Part shown: piece after piece, positions 25,747 through 34,305 of the stretch
Numbering within the stretch: the first letter of the stretch is position 1
How the letters are laid out: each line of letters begins with the position of its first letter
Source: Enhygromyxa salina
GTDB taxonomy: Bacteria > Myxococcota_A > Polyangia > Nannocystales > Nannocystaceae
Assembly (NCBI RefSeq): GCF_002994635.1
Contig: NZ_PVNL01000121.1
Location: 43,033 to 107,032 of the forward strand
Direction of reading: 5' to 3'
Length of the DNA stretch: 64,000 bases
The notes under the pieces: model-generated
The model's database searches: none
Seen by the model: the letters and a program-made list of their open reading frames with translations, nothing else
What the model was told of the DNA's origin: nothing
Made by a program: the position numbers and the translations under genes

Positions 25747-27125
25747 CGGTTCAGCCGGTCGCTCGCCGGGGCGGCAACACGATCGACAGCGACACGATCC
25801 CGATCGTGTTCGTGCCCGGGGTCATGGGCTCGCGCCTGCATTTTCCCAGCATCAACTGCTACTGGGATCCCGATCACACGATCACGCGCATGACCCACTG
25901 GCTGACCAGCAGCGCCGAGCGGGTGCGTCGGGAGTTCGCGCTGAGCAACCCGGCGGTGGTCATGACCGTGGGTGACGATCTCGACGCTCAGCAGCGCGAG
26001 CGCGGCTGGGCTGGGGTCGCGTGGGACTTCTATGGCTCGCTGCTCGAGCACCTGAGCGAGCAGCGCTACGGCGGCTACCACACCCCGGTCTACGCGATCG
26101 GCTACGACTGGCGGCAGAGCAACAACGACAGCGGCGACGCGATCTGCAGGCGCCTAGAAGAGATCCTGGCGGCCGAGCAGGCCGAGCGCTTCATCTTGCT
26201 GACCCACAGCATGGGCGGGCTGGCCTCGCGGGCCGGCCTGCATCGCAACCCGGCGGTCGCGGCCAAGCTCGCGGGCGTCTGCCACATCGCGCAGCCCGTC
26301 ACGGGCGCGGCGATCGCCGTGCGCCGGATGTTCACGGGCGCGACCTATGGGTCCGACGGCGTCGCGATGATGCTGCTGCTCGGCAACAACCGCAAAAAAT
26401 ATCAGACGATCTGCAGCGCGATGCCGGGCCCCATGCAGCTGCTGGCCACGCAGGACTTCACCGACACCGACGGCGGCTGGTGGTACAGCTACGAGACCTT
26501 CGAGCGGCCGGGCATCGAGCGCGACTTTGCCGGCCAGTGCTGGGAGCTCTACGCCCGCCCGCAGTCGCCTCCGGGCTTGCTGGCGGCCGCCGACTCGCGC
26601 TACGCGATCGCCCCGGTCCCGCGGCGCGAGTTCAGCCGCCGGGTCAACGAAGCTCGCGCGTTTCACCTCGCGCTGGGCCTGTGGAAGCACGCCGAGACCT
26701 GGAGCTTCTACGGGACCGGCAACGAGTGCGACACCTCGCTGTACTTCGAGCTGCCGCCCGTCGAGGCCGAGCTCTCGCTGCTGTCGACCGCGCTGCACTC
26801 GCTCAACCCATTCAGCGAAGATGTTCGCTACAAGGCCAAGCGGGCCGACGGCAGCGAGGTCAGCATTGGCGCCAGCGAGGTCGACCCGGCCGATCGCGGC
26901 TGCGCGGTGCGGCGGACCAACGACAGCGACGGGACCGTGCCGCTGTCGAGCGGCAAGGCGCTGTTCCCCACCCAGGCCTACGACTACCGCGAGGGCACCG
27001 AGTACGACCTGACGACCCAGCGGCAATTCTTCACATCTGGCGGCGAGCAACACGACCAGATCTGCAAAGACACAGTCTGCCTCGCGTTCGTCGACGAGCT
27101 GATCACCCACCTGGTCGGAACCTGA
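25743..27125 (+). CDS. Alpha/beta-hydrolase lipase (LCAT/PGAP1-like), candidate type VI effector
   Basis: A 460-residue hydrolase. An oxyanion region is seen in PIVFVPGVMGSRL (about residue 20), the nucleophile elbow in LLTHSMGGLASR (Ser near 155), and a likely acid and His toward the C-terminus (DSDGTVPLSSG, then the HDQIC segment). There is no signal peptide, which fits a cytosolic or injected enzyme. The GTG start overlaps the upstream DcrB-like gene, and the LysM/peptidoglycan-binding gene follows after three bases, so the three form one unit. Substrates may be phospholipids of target cells, by analogy with Tle lipases; no VgrG or PAAR is in the window to prove it. Confidence 0.8.
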   Translation: MTVQPVARRGGNTIDSDTIPIVFVPGVMGSRLHFPSINCYWDPDHTITRMTHWLTSSAERVRREFALSNPAVVMTVGDDLDAQQRERGWAGVAWDFYGSLLEHLSEQRYGGYHTPVYAIGYDWRQSNNDSGDAICRRLEEILAAEQAERFILLTHSMGGLASRAGLHRNPAVAAKLAGVCHIAQPVTGAAIAVRRMFTGATYGSDGVAMMLLLGNNRKKYQTICSAMPGPMQLLATQDFTDTDGGWWYSYETFERPGIERDFAGQCWELYARPQSPPGLLAAADSRYAIAPVPRREFSRRVNEARAFHLALGLWKHAETWSFYGTGNECDTSLYFELPPVEAELSLLSTALHSLNPFSEDVRYKAKRADGSEVSIGASEVDPADRGCAVRRTNDSDGTVPLSSGKALFPTQAYDYREGTEYDLTTQRQFFTSGGEQHDQICKDTVCLAFVDELITHLVGT

Positions 27126-27128
27126 CAC

Positions 27129-27758
27129 ATGCCACACGTCGAGCTGAAACAAGGTGATTGCCTCAGCACCATCGCGCTCTCGCGGGGGTTCGATCCCGAG
27201 ACGGTGTGGGACCACGGCGACAACGCGGCGCTGCGCGAGCGTCGAACGGATCCCAACACGCTGCTGCCCGGCGACCGCTTGTTCGTGCCCGAGCTCGAAC
27301 AAAAGCAGGAGCCCGCGCCGACCGACACGCTCACCACCTTCAGGCTCAGCGTCGGTCCGATCCGCCTGCGCGTGCGCCTGACCCGTCGCGGCGAGCCCCG
27401 CCCGGCCGAGCCCTACGTGCTCGAGCTCGACGACGGCGTCACGCTCGAGGGCGAGACCGACGACGACGGCTGGGTCGACCAGCCGATCTCGATCACCGCG
27501 AAGACCGGCACCCTGTCGCTGCGCGACGGCGAGGAGCAGCACGAGCTGAAGCTCGGCCACCTCGATCCCCACGACGAGCCCACCGGGGTGCAGTCGCGGC
27601 TGCGCGGACTGGGCTTTTATTTTGGTGCGATCGACGGGGAGATCGGGCCCAAGACCAAGGCCGCGCTGCGTCGGTTTCAGGCCGCCAAGGCGCTCGACCC
27701 CAGCGGCGCAGCCGACGACGCCACCACCACTGCGCTGCGCGACAGCTACGGTAGCTGA
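27129..27758 (+). CDS. LysM and peptidoglycan-binding domain protein
   Basis: 209 residues. An N-terminal LysM-like unit (VELKQGDCLSTIALSRGF to LLPGDRLFVPEL, about 3-57) is followed by an Ig-like strand-rich segment (VRLTRRGEPRPAEPYVLELDDG) and a C-terminal PG_binding_1 domain (GVQSRLRGLGFYFGAIDGEIGP, then KAALRRFQAAKAL). No signal peptide is seen. This architecture occurs in many type VI and contractile-injection loci, where it sits beside effectors. It starts three bases after the lipase and ends four bases from the convergent gene at 27763. Confidence 0.85.
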   Translation: MPHVELKQGDCLSTIALSRGFDPETVWDHGDNAALRERRTDPNTLLPGDRLFVPELEQKQEPAPTDTLTTFRLSVGPIRLRVRLTRRGEPRPAEPYVLELDDGVTLEGETDDDGWVDQPISITAKTGTLSLRDGEEQHELKLGHLDPHDEPTGVQSRLRGLGFYFGAIDGEIGPKTKAALRRFQAAKALDPSGAADDATTTALRDSYGS

Positions 27759-27762
27759 GGTC

Positions 27763-28314
27763 TCAGGCTGCCGCCCAGATCGCCGCGTCGCGCTTGTAGA
27801 AGCACACCTGGCAGGTCCCGGGCGTCTCGATACCGGTGATGTGGGCCTTGCCCTGATCATCGAGTGAGCTGGTCTTGACCGTGCCGTCGGGCAGCTTGAT
27901 GCGAAACGGCTCGCCAGGGACGGGGTTTCCGTCGGCGTCGAGCAGCTCGATCATGACGCTGTGGGTCTCGACGATCTGGTTCTCGACGGCGTCGGCGACC
28001 GCTTCGAGCAGGGGCGTGCTCCCGAGCACCCGGTAGCTGTCGGCCTGGATCCGCCGGACCCGCAGGCGACCGCTGCGGATCAGCGTGGCGAGCACGCGCG
28101 GGAGCTCGGCGTCCCACTCGAAGCTGCGTCGCCCACCACCGATCACCAGGCTGCGCAGCTGGCTGAGCTCGCGCGGGTTGCTGAGCTGGCGAATCACCCG
28201 CGTGGCGGTGTCGGGATCCAGGAGATCGCCAGCGCCCACGTGGACGCCGCTGGCGGCCTCGAACTGGTACTCCTGCAGCCCAACCCTGATGCGGATGCTG
28301 GTCGTCACCGGCAC
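27763..28314 (-). CDS. Protein with C-terminal Ig/carboxypeptidase-regulatory-like domain, type VI context
   Basis: 183 residues with GTG start at 28314. The N-terminal two-thirds (QEYQFEAASGVHVGAGDLL, LRVRRIQADSYRVLGSTPLLEA) is unknown. The last 65 residues (SVMIELLDADGNPVPGEPF, then KLPDGTVKTSSLDDQGKAH) match a beta-sandwich tail that recurs on VgrG-like and effector-associated proteins, usually ending with a short aromatic-acidic motif. It is convergent with the LysM gene. Because the gene faces the cassette, it may be an immunity or adaptor protein, but this is speculative. Confidence 0.6.
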   Translation of the reverse strand: MPVTTSIRIRVGLQEYQFEAASGVHVGAGDLLDPDTATRVIRQLSNPRELSQLRSLVIGGGRRSFEWDAELPRVLATLIRSGRLRVRRIQADSYRVLGSTPLLEAVADAVENQIVETHSVMIELLDADGNPVPGEPFRIKLPDGTVKTSSLDDQGKAHITGIETPGTCQVCFYKRDAAIWAAA

Positions 28315-28345
28315 CTACGCTACCAGAATGGGTGTCACGATTGGG

Positions 28346-28795
28346 TTACTCGAAGGTCTCGCGCTCGAGCACGCGCCGTCCAATGATCGCGCCGAAGGCC
28401 ACGCTGAACAAGGTGATGCTCAGCAGCAGCAGGTTGGCGATGTGGGGCACGAAGGGGTGCAGGAGGGCGACGAGCAGCGCGGCCCCGAGCCCGCCCACGA
28501 ACAGCCCGGCGCTGCCGCCGAGCATCAGCCCAAACCCGCCGATGATCCGTCGCGCCAGCGGGTGGCCGCTCGCGCCGCCGGTGACCACCGCCGACAGCCG
28601 GGGCCACGACTTGGCCAGCGCCTGCGAGCTGGCGTCCGCGTCCGGGACGGCCTCGTGCGACCGACCCAGCAGCGTCCCCGGCACGGCTACATAAGGCCAG
28701 CCCAGGCTCATGATCGCCCGCTCGGCTCGCGCGCTCATGGGGGCAGGGAGCGCCTCGTCGTCGAGGATCTCACCGGCTTTGGTCGGCTCCGCCAC
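28346..28795 (-). CDS. Small membrane protein, hypothetical
   Basis: 149 residues from a GTG start. Residues 1-80 are polar, then two or three helices follow (IIGGFGLMLGGSAGLFVGGLGAALLVALL and NLLLLSITLFSVAFGAII). The family is not recognised. It lies 31 bases upstream of the gene at 27763 on the same strand and 72 bases downstream of the hydroxylase gene, so it could be part of either unit. Confidence 0.6.
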   Translation of the reverse strand: MAEPTKAGEILDDEALPAPMSARAERAIMSLGWPYVAVPGTLLGRSHEAVPDADASSQALAKSWPRLSAVVTGGASGHPLARRIIGGFGLMLGGSAGLFVGGLGAALLVALLHPFVPHIANLLLLSITLFSVAFGAIIGRRVLERETFE

Positions 28796-28867
28796 GCCGC
28801 CAGTGTATCAGCACCTGGCGGCGGTGGCTCGCCAGCCGCCGCGGGCCAGCTGGTGGTGGCGTGCGGG

Positions 28868-29536
28868 CTAGCCCTGCTTGGCAGGCTTGTCGCCGGCCTT
28901 GGGGATCGTCCCGAACACGTAGTCCCAGATCGGCGTGGAGACTCCAAAGTACATGTCGTGGTCCTTGAAGTGGTGCAGCATGTGATGCTTGCGCAAGAAC
29001 TTGCCGTACCGGGTCCGCGCCTTGCCAGCGTGGGTCCACCAGTGGGTCATGTCGTACCAGAGGTAGCCGATCGCGAACCCAGCGTAGGCCGGCAGCGCCA
29101 TCTCGAAGCCAACCAGCGACCACGCGAGCAGCCAGAACAACAGCCCCGGGATCGCGCTGGCGCCGGGCGGCATCACCAGGCGGTACTTGTCGTTGGGGTA
29201 CACGTGGTGGATGCCGTGCAGGAAGTAGTGCAGCTTCGGCGAGCGCTCGAAGTGGAACACCATGCGGTGCAGCCAGTACTCCGCGAAGGTCCACACGAAC
29301 AAGCCCGCGGCGGTCAGGCCGATCGCCGACCCGAGGCTCAGCTCGGTCCGTGTGGCCGTGAGCCAGAAGATCCAGACCACCAGCGGGCCGTAGATGATCA
29401 ACGGCACGCTGCCGTGGCAGCGCGAGAAGAACTCGAAGAAGTTGCTCTCGAACTGCCGACCGGCCCCCTTGCGAGTGATCTGGTAGCCGCCGGGGTAGTC
29501 CTGGACGTCTTCGCTCGTGGCGGTTTCAGGTGGCAT
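28868..29536 (-). CDS. Fatty acid 2-hydroxylase-like (sterol desaturase superfamily)
   Basis: A 222-residue four-helix membrane enzyme with the diiron His pattern of FA2H/Scs7: LHRMVFH (about residue 100), HYFLHGIHHVYPNDKYRLVMPP, then THWWTH, and KHHMLHHFKDHDMYFGVS near the end. FA2H enzymes add a 2-hydroxyl group to fatty acyl chains of sphingolipids using O2 and an electron donor. The RLVMPP element after the HGIHH box is characteristic of the FA2H branch rather than the general sterol-desaturase branch. There is no cytochrome b5 domain, unlike the fungal form. The ATG at 29536 gives the family-length N-terminus. It is divergent from the gamma-glutamyltransferase gene by 152 bases. Confidence 0.88.
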   Translation of the reverse strand: MPPETATSEDVQDYPGGYQITRKGAGRQFESNFFEFFSRCHGSVPLIIYGPLVVWIFWLTATRTELSLGSAIGLTAAGLFVWTFAEYWLHRMVFHFERSPKLHYFLHGIHHVYPNDKYRLVMPPGASAIPGLLFWLLAWSLVGFEMALPAYAGFAIGYLWYDMTHWWTHAGKARTRYGKFLRKHHMLHHFKDHDMYFGVSTPIWDYVFGTIPKAGDKPAKQG

Positions 29537-29688
29537 TGGTGCCCGGCGAGCACAACATTGAACCGCGCGAGACGCAAGGGTTGGGGCTCGTGCGCTGCCT
29601 CGCGGGTGGCTCCAGCCGGCTGCGAAGGAGCGTTGGCCGCGATCCGATCTGCTCGTCGGAATTGGGCTTTTTGCGTAGACTCGCGCCG

Positions 29689-31149
29689 ATGCGAGGGGTT
29701 GTTGCTGCGGGCAGTGTTGCGACGGCGCGGGCTGGGGCACAGGTGCTGCGCGATGGCGGCAACGCGGTCGATGCCGCGGTCGCGTCGGCGCTGGCGAGCT
29801 TCACGGCCGAGCCGCTGCTGACCTCCGCGGGCGGGGCCGGGATCATGGTGATCCGGCTGCCGGGCGCGGACCCGGTCTCGGTTGATTTTTTCTCGCCGTT
29901 TCCGGGCGCGGGCGGGCGGCCCGAGCAGCTCGACTTTCACCAGATCGAGGTCGACTTTGGCTCGGCCACCCAGTCGTTCCACGTCGGGCGGGGCTCGGCC
30001 GCCGTCCCCCTGATGTTCGATGGCTTGGCCCTGGCCGCCGAGCGGTTCGGATCGCTGCCGCTCTCGCGCCTGGCCGCGCCCGGGATCGCGCTCGCGCGTG
30101 AGGGCGTGGTCGCCGACGCGCTGACGGCTCGCACCTTCGCGCTGCTGTGGCCGATCCTTCGCCGCGACCTCGCGTGTCTGGCCGAGATCGTCGAAGGCCA
30201 GCGCTCCGATCGGCCCCTGCAGGTCGGCGAGCTGGTTCGCAACACCAAGTTGGCGGCGACCCTCGAGGCCTTCGCGGCCACCGGGCGCTCACCCGAGCCG
30301 CTGCGCGCAGGATTGATCGAGGAGTTCGGTCCGGCGCGGGGCGGGCTGATCACCGCCGCCGATCTCGACGCGGCGCAGGCCACGGTCACGCGCCCGCATC
30401 AGTTTCGGGTCGGCGAGTGGACGGTCGTGAGCTCGCCGCGGCTCGGCGGGCGCCTGGTCGGGATGATCTCCGAGCAGCTGTCGGCGGGCGCGATCGAGGT
30501 CGACGACGAGGCCAAAGAGGTCCTGCGCCAGGCCAACGCCTCGCTCGCGGGGCATCGCGCTCGGCTGGCGTTGCCGTCCCCGGAGCCGCGTGGCAGCACC
30601 ACGCACATCTCCGTCGTTGACGGTGAGGGTGGGGCAGCCTCGGTCACGCTGACCGCGGGTGAGGGCTGCGGCCACGTCGTTACTGGCACTGGGGTGCACA
30701 TTAATAATTTCTTGGGCGAGGAAGACCTGAACCCCGCGGGCTTCCATCTGCATCGGCCGACAAACGCGCTGCCCACCATGATCGCGCCGACGATCGCGAC
30801 TCACCCCTCAGGTCGGGTGGTCGCGCTCGGCAGCGGGGGCTCGAATCGGATCCGCAGCGCGGTGGCGACCGTCTTGCACGGGTTTGCGCGCCGTGGGCTG
30901 TCGCTGCCCGCGGCCGTCGAGGCCCCGCGCGTGCACGGTGAGGACGGCGCCGCGTGGGTCGAGCTCGACTCGCGCCGTGACTCGGCCGCGATACATTCGC
31001 GCCTCAGTGCCAGCTTTGCGCAGGTGCACGGCTTCGATCGTCGCGACTTCTTCTTTGGCGGGGTTCACGTCGCCGCGCTCGACGAGCAGGGGGCGCTCGA
31101 GGGCCACGGCGACGCGCGCAGGTGTGGAGCGGTCGAGCACGTGGACTGA
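29689..31149 (+). CDS. Gamma-glutamyltransferase family protein
   Basis: A 486-residue Ntn-hydrolase precursor. The N-terminal half has ATARAGAQVLRDGGNAVDAAVA and the glycine-rich SAGGAGIMVI segment. The autoprocessing site is visible as PRGSTTHISVVDGEG, so the small subunit would begin at a Thr near residue 303. GSGGSNRIRSA supplies the oxyanion and substrate loop. Family members cleave gamma-glutamyl bonds of glutathione or related compounds. No clear signal peptide is seen, unlike periplasmic GGT of E. coli, so it may be cytosolic or have another substrate. The 300 bases after the stop hold no gene. Confidence 0.88.
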   Translation: MRGVVAAGSVATARAGAQVLRDGGNAVDAAVASALASFTAEPLLTSAGGAGIMVIRLPGADPVSVDFFSPFPGAGGRPEQLDFHQIEVDFGSATQSFHVGRGSAAVPLMFDGLALAAERFGSLPLSRLAAPGIALAREGVVADALTARTFALLWPILRRDLACLAEIVEGQRSDRPLQVGELVRNTKLAATLEAFAATGRSPEPLRAGLIEEFGPARGGLITAADLDAAQATVTRPHQFRVGEWTVVSSPRLGGRLVGMISEQLSAGAIEVDDEAKEVLRQANASLAGHRARLALPSPEPRGSTTHISVVDGEGGAASVTLTAGEGCGHVVTGTGVHINNFLGEEDLNPAGFHLHRPTNALPTMIAPTIATHPSGRVVALGSGGSNRIRSAVATVLHGFARRGLSLPAAVEAPRVHGEDGAAWVELDSRRDSAAIHSRLSASFAQVHGFDRRDFFFGGVHVAALDEQGALEGHGDARRCGAVEHVD

Positions 31150-31449
31150 TCAGCGCGCGCGTGCTTGCGCCGGACGTTGGCGAAGCCGGCAGCATTTTTT
31201 TGCGATCGCGTTGATCGATTCATCGTGCTCGCGCGACTATCAAGCTGGTGGCCCCGAGGGGGCGCCGACCCGGTACCGGACCGGTCTCGCCGTGCATGAG
31301 TCGACGTTCAGTTTTGGCTCGTTTTGCTCTCGTGTCGGCACGTCAGGGGGCTTCGGGGGAGGACCCAGCAGGGGTCGGTCCGGTTCCGGGTTTATTTTTT
31401 GAAGGCAACGTGAATCGAGGTCATCGAGACTTGATCGGGAGAGCGTGAA
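31150..31449. other. Intergenic region with no supported gene
   Basis: Three hundred bases between the GGT gene and the SE-repeat lipoprotein gene. A short GACCC/GGGTC hairpin near 31362-31376 and a T-rich run at 31391-31400 are visible but too far apart for a standard terminator. It probably contains the promoter of the gene at 31450. Confidence 0.4.
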
Positions 31450-33489
31450 ATGATGCGCAGAACTGTCTCTGGACCGGAAGTTGTTGCCCTCGTGCTTGGG
31501 CTCTGTGTCGCGAACGCGGGCTGCGTGATCAAGCTGGATCCGCCGTTCGAGGAGACGAGCGGCTGGGAGTCGGGGACGGACGACGAGAGTGATGGCGATT
31601 CGGAGTCCGAGTCCGAGTCCGAGTCGGAGTCTGAGTCTGAGTCCGAGTCGGAGTCTGAGTCTGAGTCCGAGGAGGGGGAGTCGGAATCAGGGGAGTCGGA
31701 ATCTGGAGAGTCCGAATCAGGTGAATCTGAGTCCGGAGAGTCCGAGTCTGGAGAATCCGAATCTAGTGAATCGGAGTCTGGAGAGTCCGAGTCTGGAGAG
31801 TCCGAGTCTGGAGAGTCCGAGTCTGGAGAGTCCGAGTCCGAGTCCGGCGAGTCTGAGTCCGAGTCTGAGAGCGGCGAGTCCGAGTCCGAGTCCGAGTCCG
31901 AGTCTGAGTCTGAGAGCGGCGAGTCCGAGTCCGAGTCCGAGTCTGAGTCCGAGAGCGGCGAGTCCGAGTCCGAGTCCGGCGAGGAGAGCGGCGAGTCCGA
32001 GTCCGAGTCCGGCGAGGAGAGCGGCGAGTCCGGCAGCGAGGACACGGGGGGTGAGGGCTGCGAGCTGCTCGAGCACGATCCGCGTCGCTCCCTGATCGAG
32101 ACCAATATCGACGCGCTCGCGGGGGTCTCGATGGCCGAGCTGCTGGATCGCGCGGCGATCTCCGCCGATCTAATCGGCGATCCAGAATTCACCCACACCC
32201 GCCTGGTCGACAGCTTCACGATCAACGAAGAGGCGACGCTCGAGGGTGGGTCCCACTGCGACGATCTGCTCGAAGACGACATCCCGAGCCTCAACGGGTA
32301 CCCCTTGCAGTGTCCGCGCATCGAGGCGGCGCAGGTCGCCAACCTCGACGCGTGGTTTCCGATCGCCTACGTCAACCGCCTCGACCTCGCGCCGCTCGAC
32401 GGCAGCGACTGCGGCGAGCAGCGCCTGATCATGGCCAACAACGCGAACGGGCGAATGTTGGTGATCTTCGAGGCGCGGATCCCAAACCCCGATCCCAGCT
32501 GTGGCCTGCTCGCCTGCGCCCCGATCGCCGAGCTGTGGTCGGGCCTGAGCTTCGTCGAAGATCCGGTCGAGCGCGGTGAGCAGCTGCGCCTGGCGTTCCT
32601 CGACGGCCACCCGCAGCTCAGCGACGCTGGGTTCGAGCCGTTCATGGCCGGCGTCAACATGAGCTTTGGCAGCGGACAGGTGCGGACCAACAGCTTCGAC
32701 GATGACCCGTGGACGCTTCGGGAATTCCGCTTCGTCGATGAAGACGGCCGGCTCTCGGTCGCCCAGGTGCCCGTCAGCGACAACGCGTTTGGCCCGCTGT
32801 GGGACGACCTGAGCGACGAGCCGTTTGGCGAGCTGTGTCGTGAGAGCATCCTCGCTGGGCTCGAGACCCTGCTCGTCGACGAGATCGCGAGCATGGGGCT
32901 GAGCGTCGAGCCGCGCTGCTTCGCGGCCGAGAGTCGAGACGACGCGCTGGTCGACTATGCCGGGCACCTCGGCTCGGGCAGCGGCGAGTTCGAGGCCGCG
33001 CTCGCCCAGCGGCTCAGCGATCTGGGCAGTGACCTCAGCCCCGAGCAGCTCGCCAACCGGGCGACCTTCGCCAGCAACTGCATGGGTTGCCACCAGACCG
33101 CGACCTTCTTCGACCTTGGCCACGGACTGACCGCGCCAGCCTCGAGCGCGTTCGTGCACGTCGACGAGGTGTTCCCCGAGTCGTGCGATGGTGGATCCTG
33201 CTTTCGGATCTCACCCGCGCTGCGCGATGAGTTCTTGCCCGCGCGGATGCTCGCGTTCGAGGATCTGCTGCAACAGACCTGTGAGCTCAGCTGCGGCTCC
33301 GATCGGCCAGGCACATCCGGCGACGCCCTAGGCGCCGCTCAGGTGCTGTTCGACGGCCCGGCGACCCAGGGGCTTCCCGCGATGCCAATTGACCGAGGGG
33401 AGCTCGCGCAGCTGCTCGAGGCCCAGCAGCGGCTGCGCGCGAGCTCGTCCCCGACCACCCTGGGTGGGCGCCCTCGCGGCGCACATTAG
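31450..33489 (+). CDS. Large SE-repeat lipoprotein with a single CxxCH motif
   Basis: A 679-residue lipoprotein. The signal core VVALVLGLCVANAGC gives a lipobox Cys near residue 25. Residues about 40-200 are a long run of Ser-Glu and Glu-Ser-Gly repeats (bases 31588-32040). The remaining 480 residues form a globular region with LDAWFPIAYVNRLDLAPLD, AELWSGLSFVEDP and NCMGCHQTATFFDLGHG; the CMGCH near residue 545 could bind c-type haem, and further Cys are at CGLLAC and CDGGSCF. The gene starts ATGATG and ends 18 bases before the crotonase start. The repeat acts as a stalk by inference. The enzyme role, if any, is unknown. Confidence 0.78.
   Translation: MMRRTVSGPEVVALVLGLCVANAGCVIKLDPPFEETSGWESGTDDESDGDSESESESESESESESESESESESEEGESESGESESGESESGESESGESESGESESSESESGESESGESESGESESGESESESGESESESESGESESESESESESESGESESESESESESGESESESGEESGESESESGEESGESGSEDTGGEGCELLEHDPRRSLIETNIDALAGVSMAELLDRAAISADLIGDPEFTHTRLVDSFTINEEATLEGGSHCDDLLEDDIPSLNGYPLQCPRIEAAQVANLDAWFPIAYVNRLDLAPLDGSDCGEQRLIMANNANGRMLVIFEARIPNPDPSCGLLACAPIAELWSGLSFVEDPVERGEQLRLAFLDGHPQLSDAGFEPFMAGVNMSFGSGQVRTNSFDDDPWTLREFRFVDEDGRLSVAQVPVSDNAFGPLWDDLSDEPFGELCRESILAGLETLLVDEIASMGLSVEPRCFAAESRDDALVDYAGHLGSGSGEFEAALAQRLSDLGSDLSPEQLANRATFASNCMGCHQTATFFDLGHGLTAPASSAFVHVDEVFPESCDGGSCFRISPALRDEFLPARMLAFEDLLQQTCELSCGSDRPGTSGDALGAAQVLFDGPATQGLPAMPIDRGELAQLLEAQQRLRASSSPTTLGGRPRGAH
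31588..32040 (+). repeat. Hexanucleotide-based Ser-Glu repeat tract
   Basis: About 450 bases of GAGTCC/GAGTCT/GAATCT-type units encode the SE/GE stalk. Longer sub-units (ESGES blocks) recur with minor codon changes, so slippage and recombination probably shape its length. Confidence 0.9.
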
Positions 33490-33506
33490 TGCCCTATAAC
33501 GTAGGC

Positions 33507-34286
33507 ATGAGCGACAACCCCGAGGGCCGAGTCACGACCGCCGCGCACGGTCACCTGCTGAAGATCACGATCGACCGCCCGGCCAAGTACAACGGCCTCA
33601 CGCCCACGATGCTGCGCGAGCTCGCGGCCGCCTACACCCTGCTCGAGCGCGAGGACGAGCTGTGGTGCGCGGTGCTGCTGGCGGAGGGCAAGCACTTCAC
33701 GGCCGGGCTCGAGCTGTCGAAGTTCGATATCACCGACCCGCTGATCGAGCCCGGGCAGGTCGACCCGCTCGATCTGCAGGGCGTGCGCCGGACCAAGCCG
33801 GTGGTCGCTGCGGTGCATGGGATCTGCTTCACGATCGGGATCGAGCTGATGCTCGCCGCCGACGTCGTGGTCGCCGAGCGCGGCGTTCGCTTCGCCCAGC
33901 TCGAGGTCCAGCGCGGGCTGATGGCTTATGGTGGCGCCACGCTGCGCATGGTCGAGCGGGCCGGGTGGGGCAACGCCATGCGCTACCTGCTGACCGGCGA
34001 CGAGTTCGACGGCGCGACGGCGCTGCGGCTGGGGTTCGTGCAAGAGCTGGTCGACGAAGGGCAGGGGCGGGCCAAGGCGATCGAGATCGCCGAGCGGATC
34101 GCCGCCCAGGCTCCGCTGGCCGTGCGGGCCAGCCGGCGCTCGGCTCAGCTGGCGGTCGAGCAGGGGCCGGCCGCAGCGATCGCGGCGCTGCCCGAGCAGC
34201 TGGCCTCGCTGGCCGCGAGCGAGGACTTCGCCGAGGGCGTGCGCTCGTTCAAAGAGCGCCGCGCGGGTCGCTACAGCGGTCGCTGA
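33507..34286 (+). CDS. Enoyl-CoA hydratase/isomerase (crotonase) family protein
   Basis: A 259-residue crotonase. The acyl-CoA oxyanion-hole elements are in LLAEGKHFTAGLEL (about 55-70) and VAAVHGICFTIGIELMLAADVVV (about 95-120). The catalytic Glu positions of classic hydratases are less clear here (AQLEVQRGLMAYGG), so an isomerase or another crotonase reaction is possible. The ATG at 33507 (MSDNPEG) is preferred over 33489, which overlaps the upstream stop. Its neighbours do not define a pathway. Confidence 0.88.
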   Translation: MSDNPEGRVTTAAHGHLLKITIDRPAKYNGLTPTMLRELAAAYTLLEREDELWCAVLLAEGKHFTAGLELSKFDITDPLIEPGQVDPLDLQGVRRTKPVVAAVHGICFTIGIELMLAADVVVAERGVRFAQLEVQRGLMAYGGATLRMVERAGWGNAMRYLLTGDEFDGATALRLGFVQELVDEGQGRAKAIEIAERIAAQAPLAVRASRRSAQLAVEQGPAAAIAALPEQLASLAASEDFAEGVRSFKERRAGRYSGR

Positions 34287-34305
34287 GCGGCTGTGCGCCG
34301 GCCCG

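Noticed and set aside
31588..32040. SE tract considered as CRISPR
   Set aside because: No constant-length spacers; it encodes an uninterrupted protein repeat after a lipoprotein signal.
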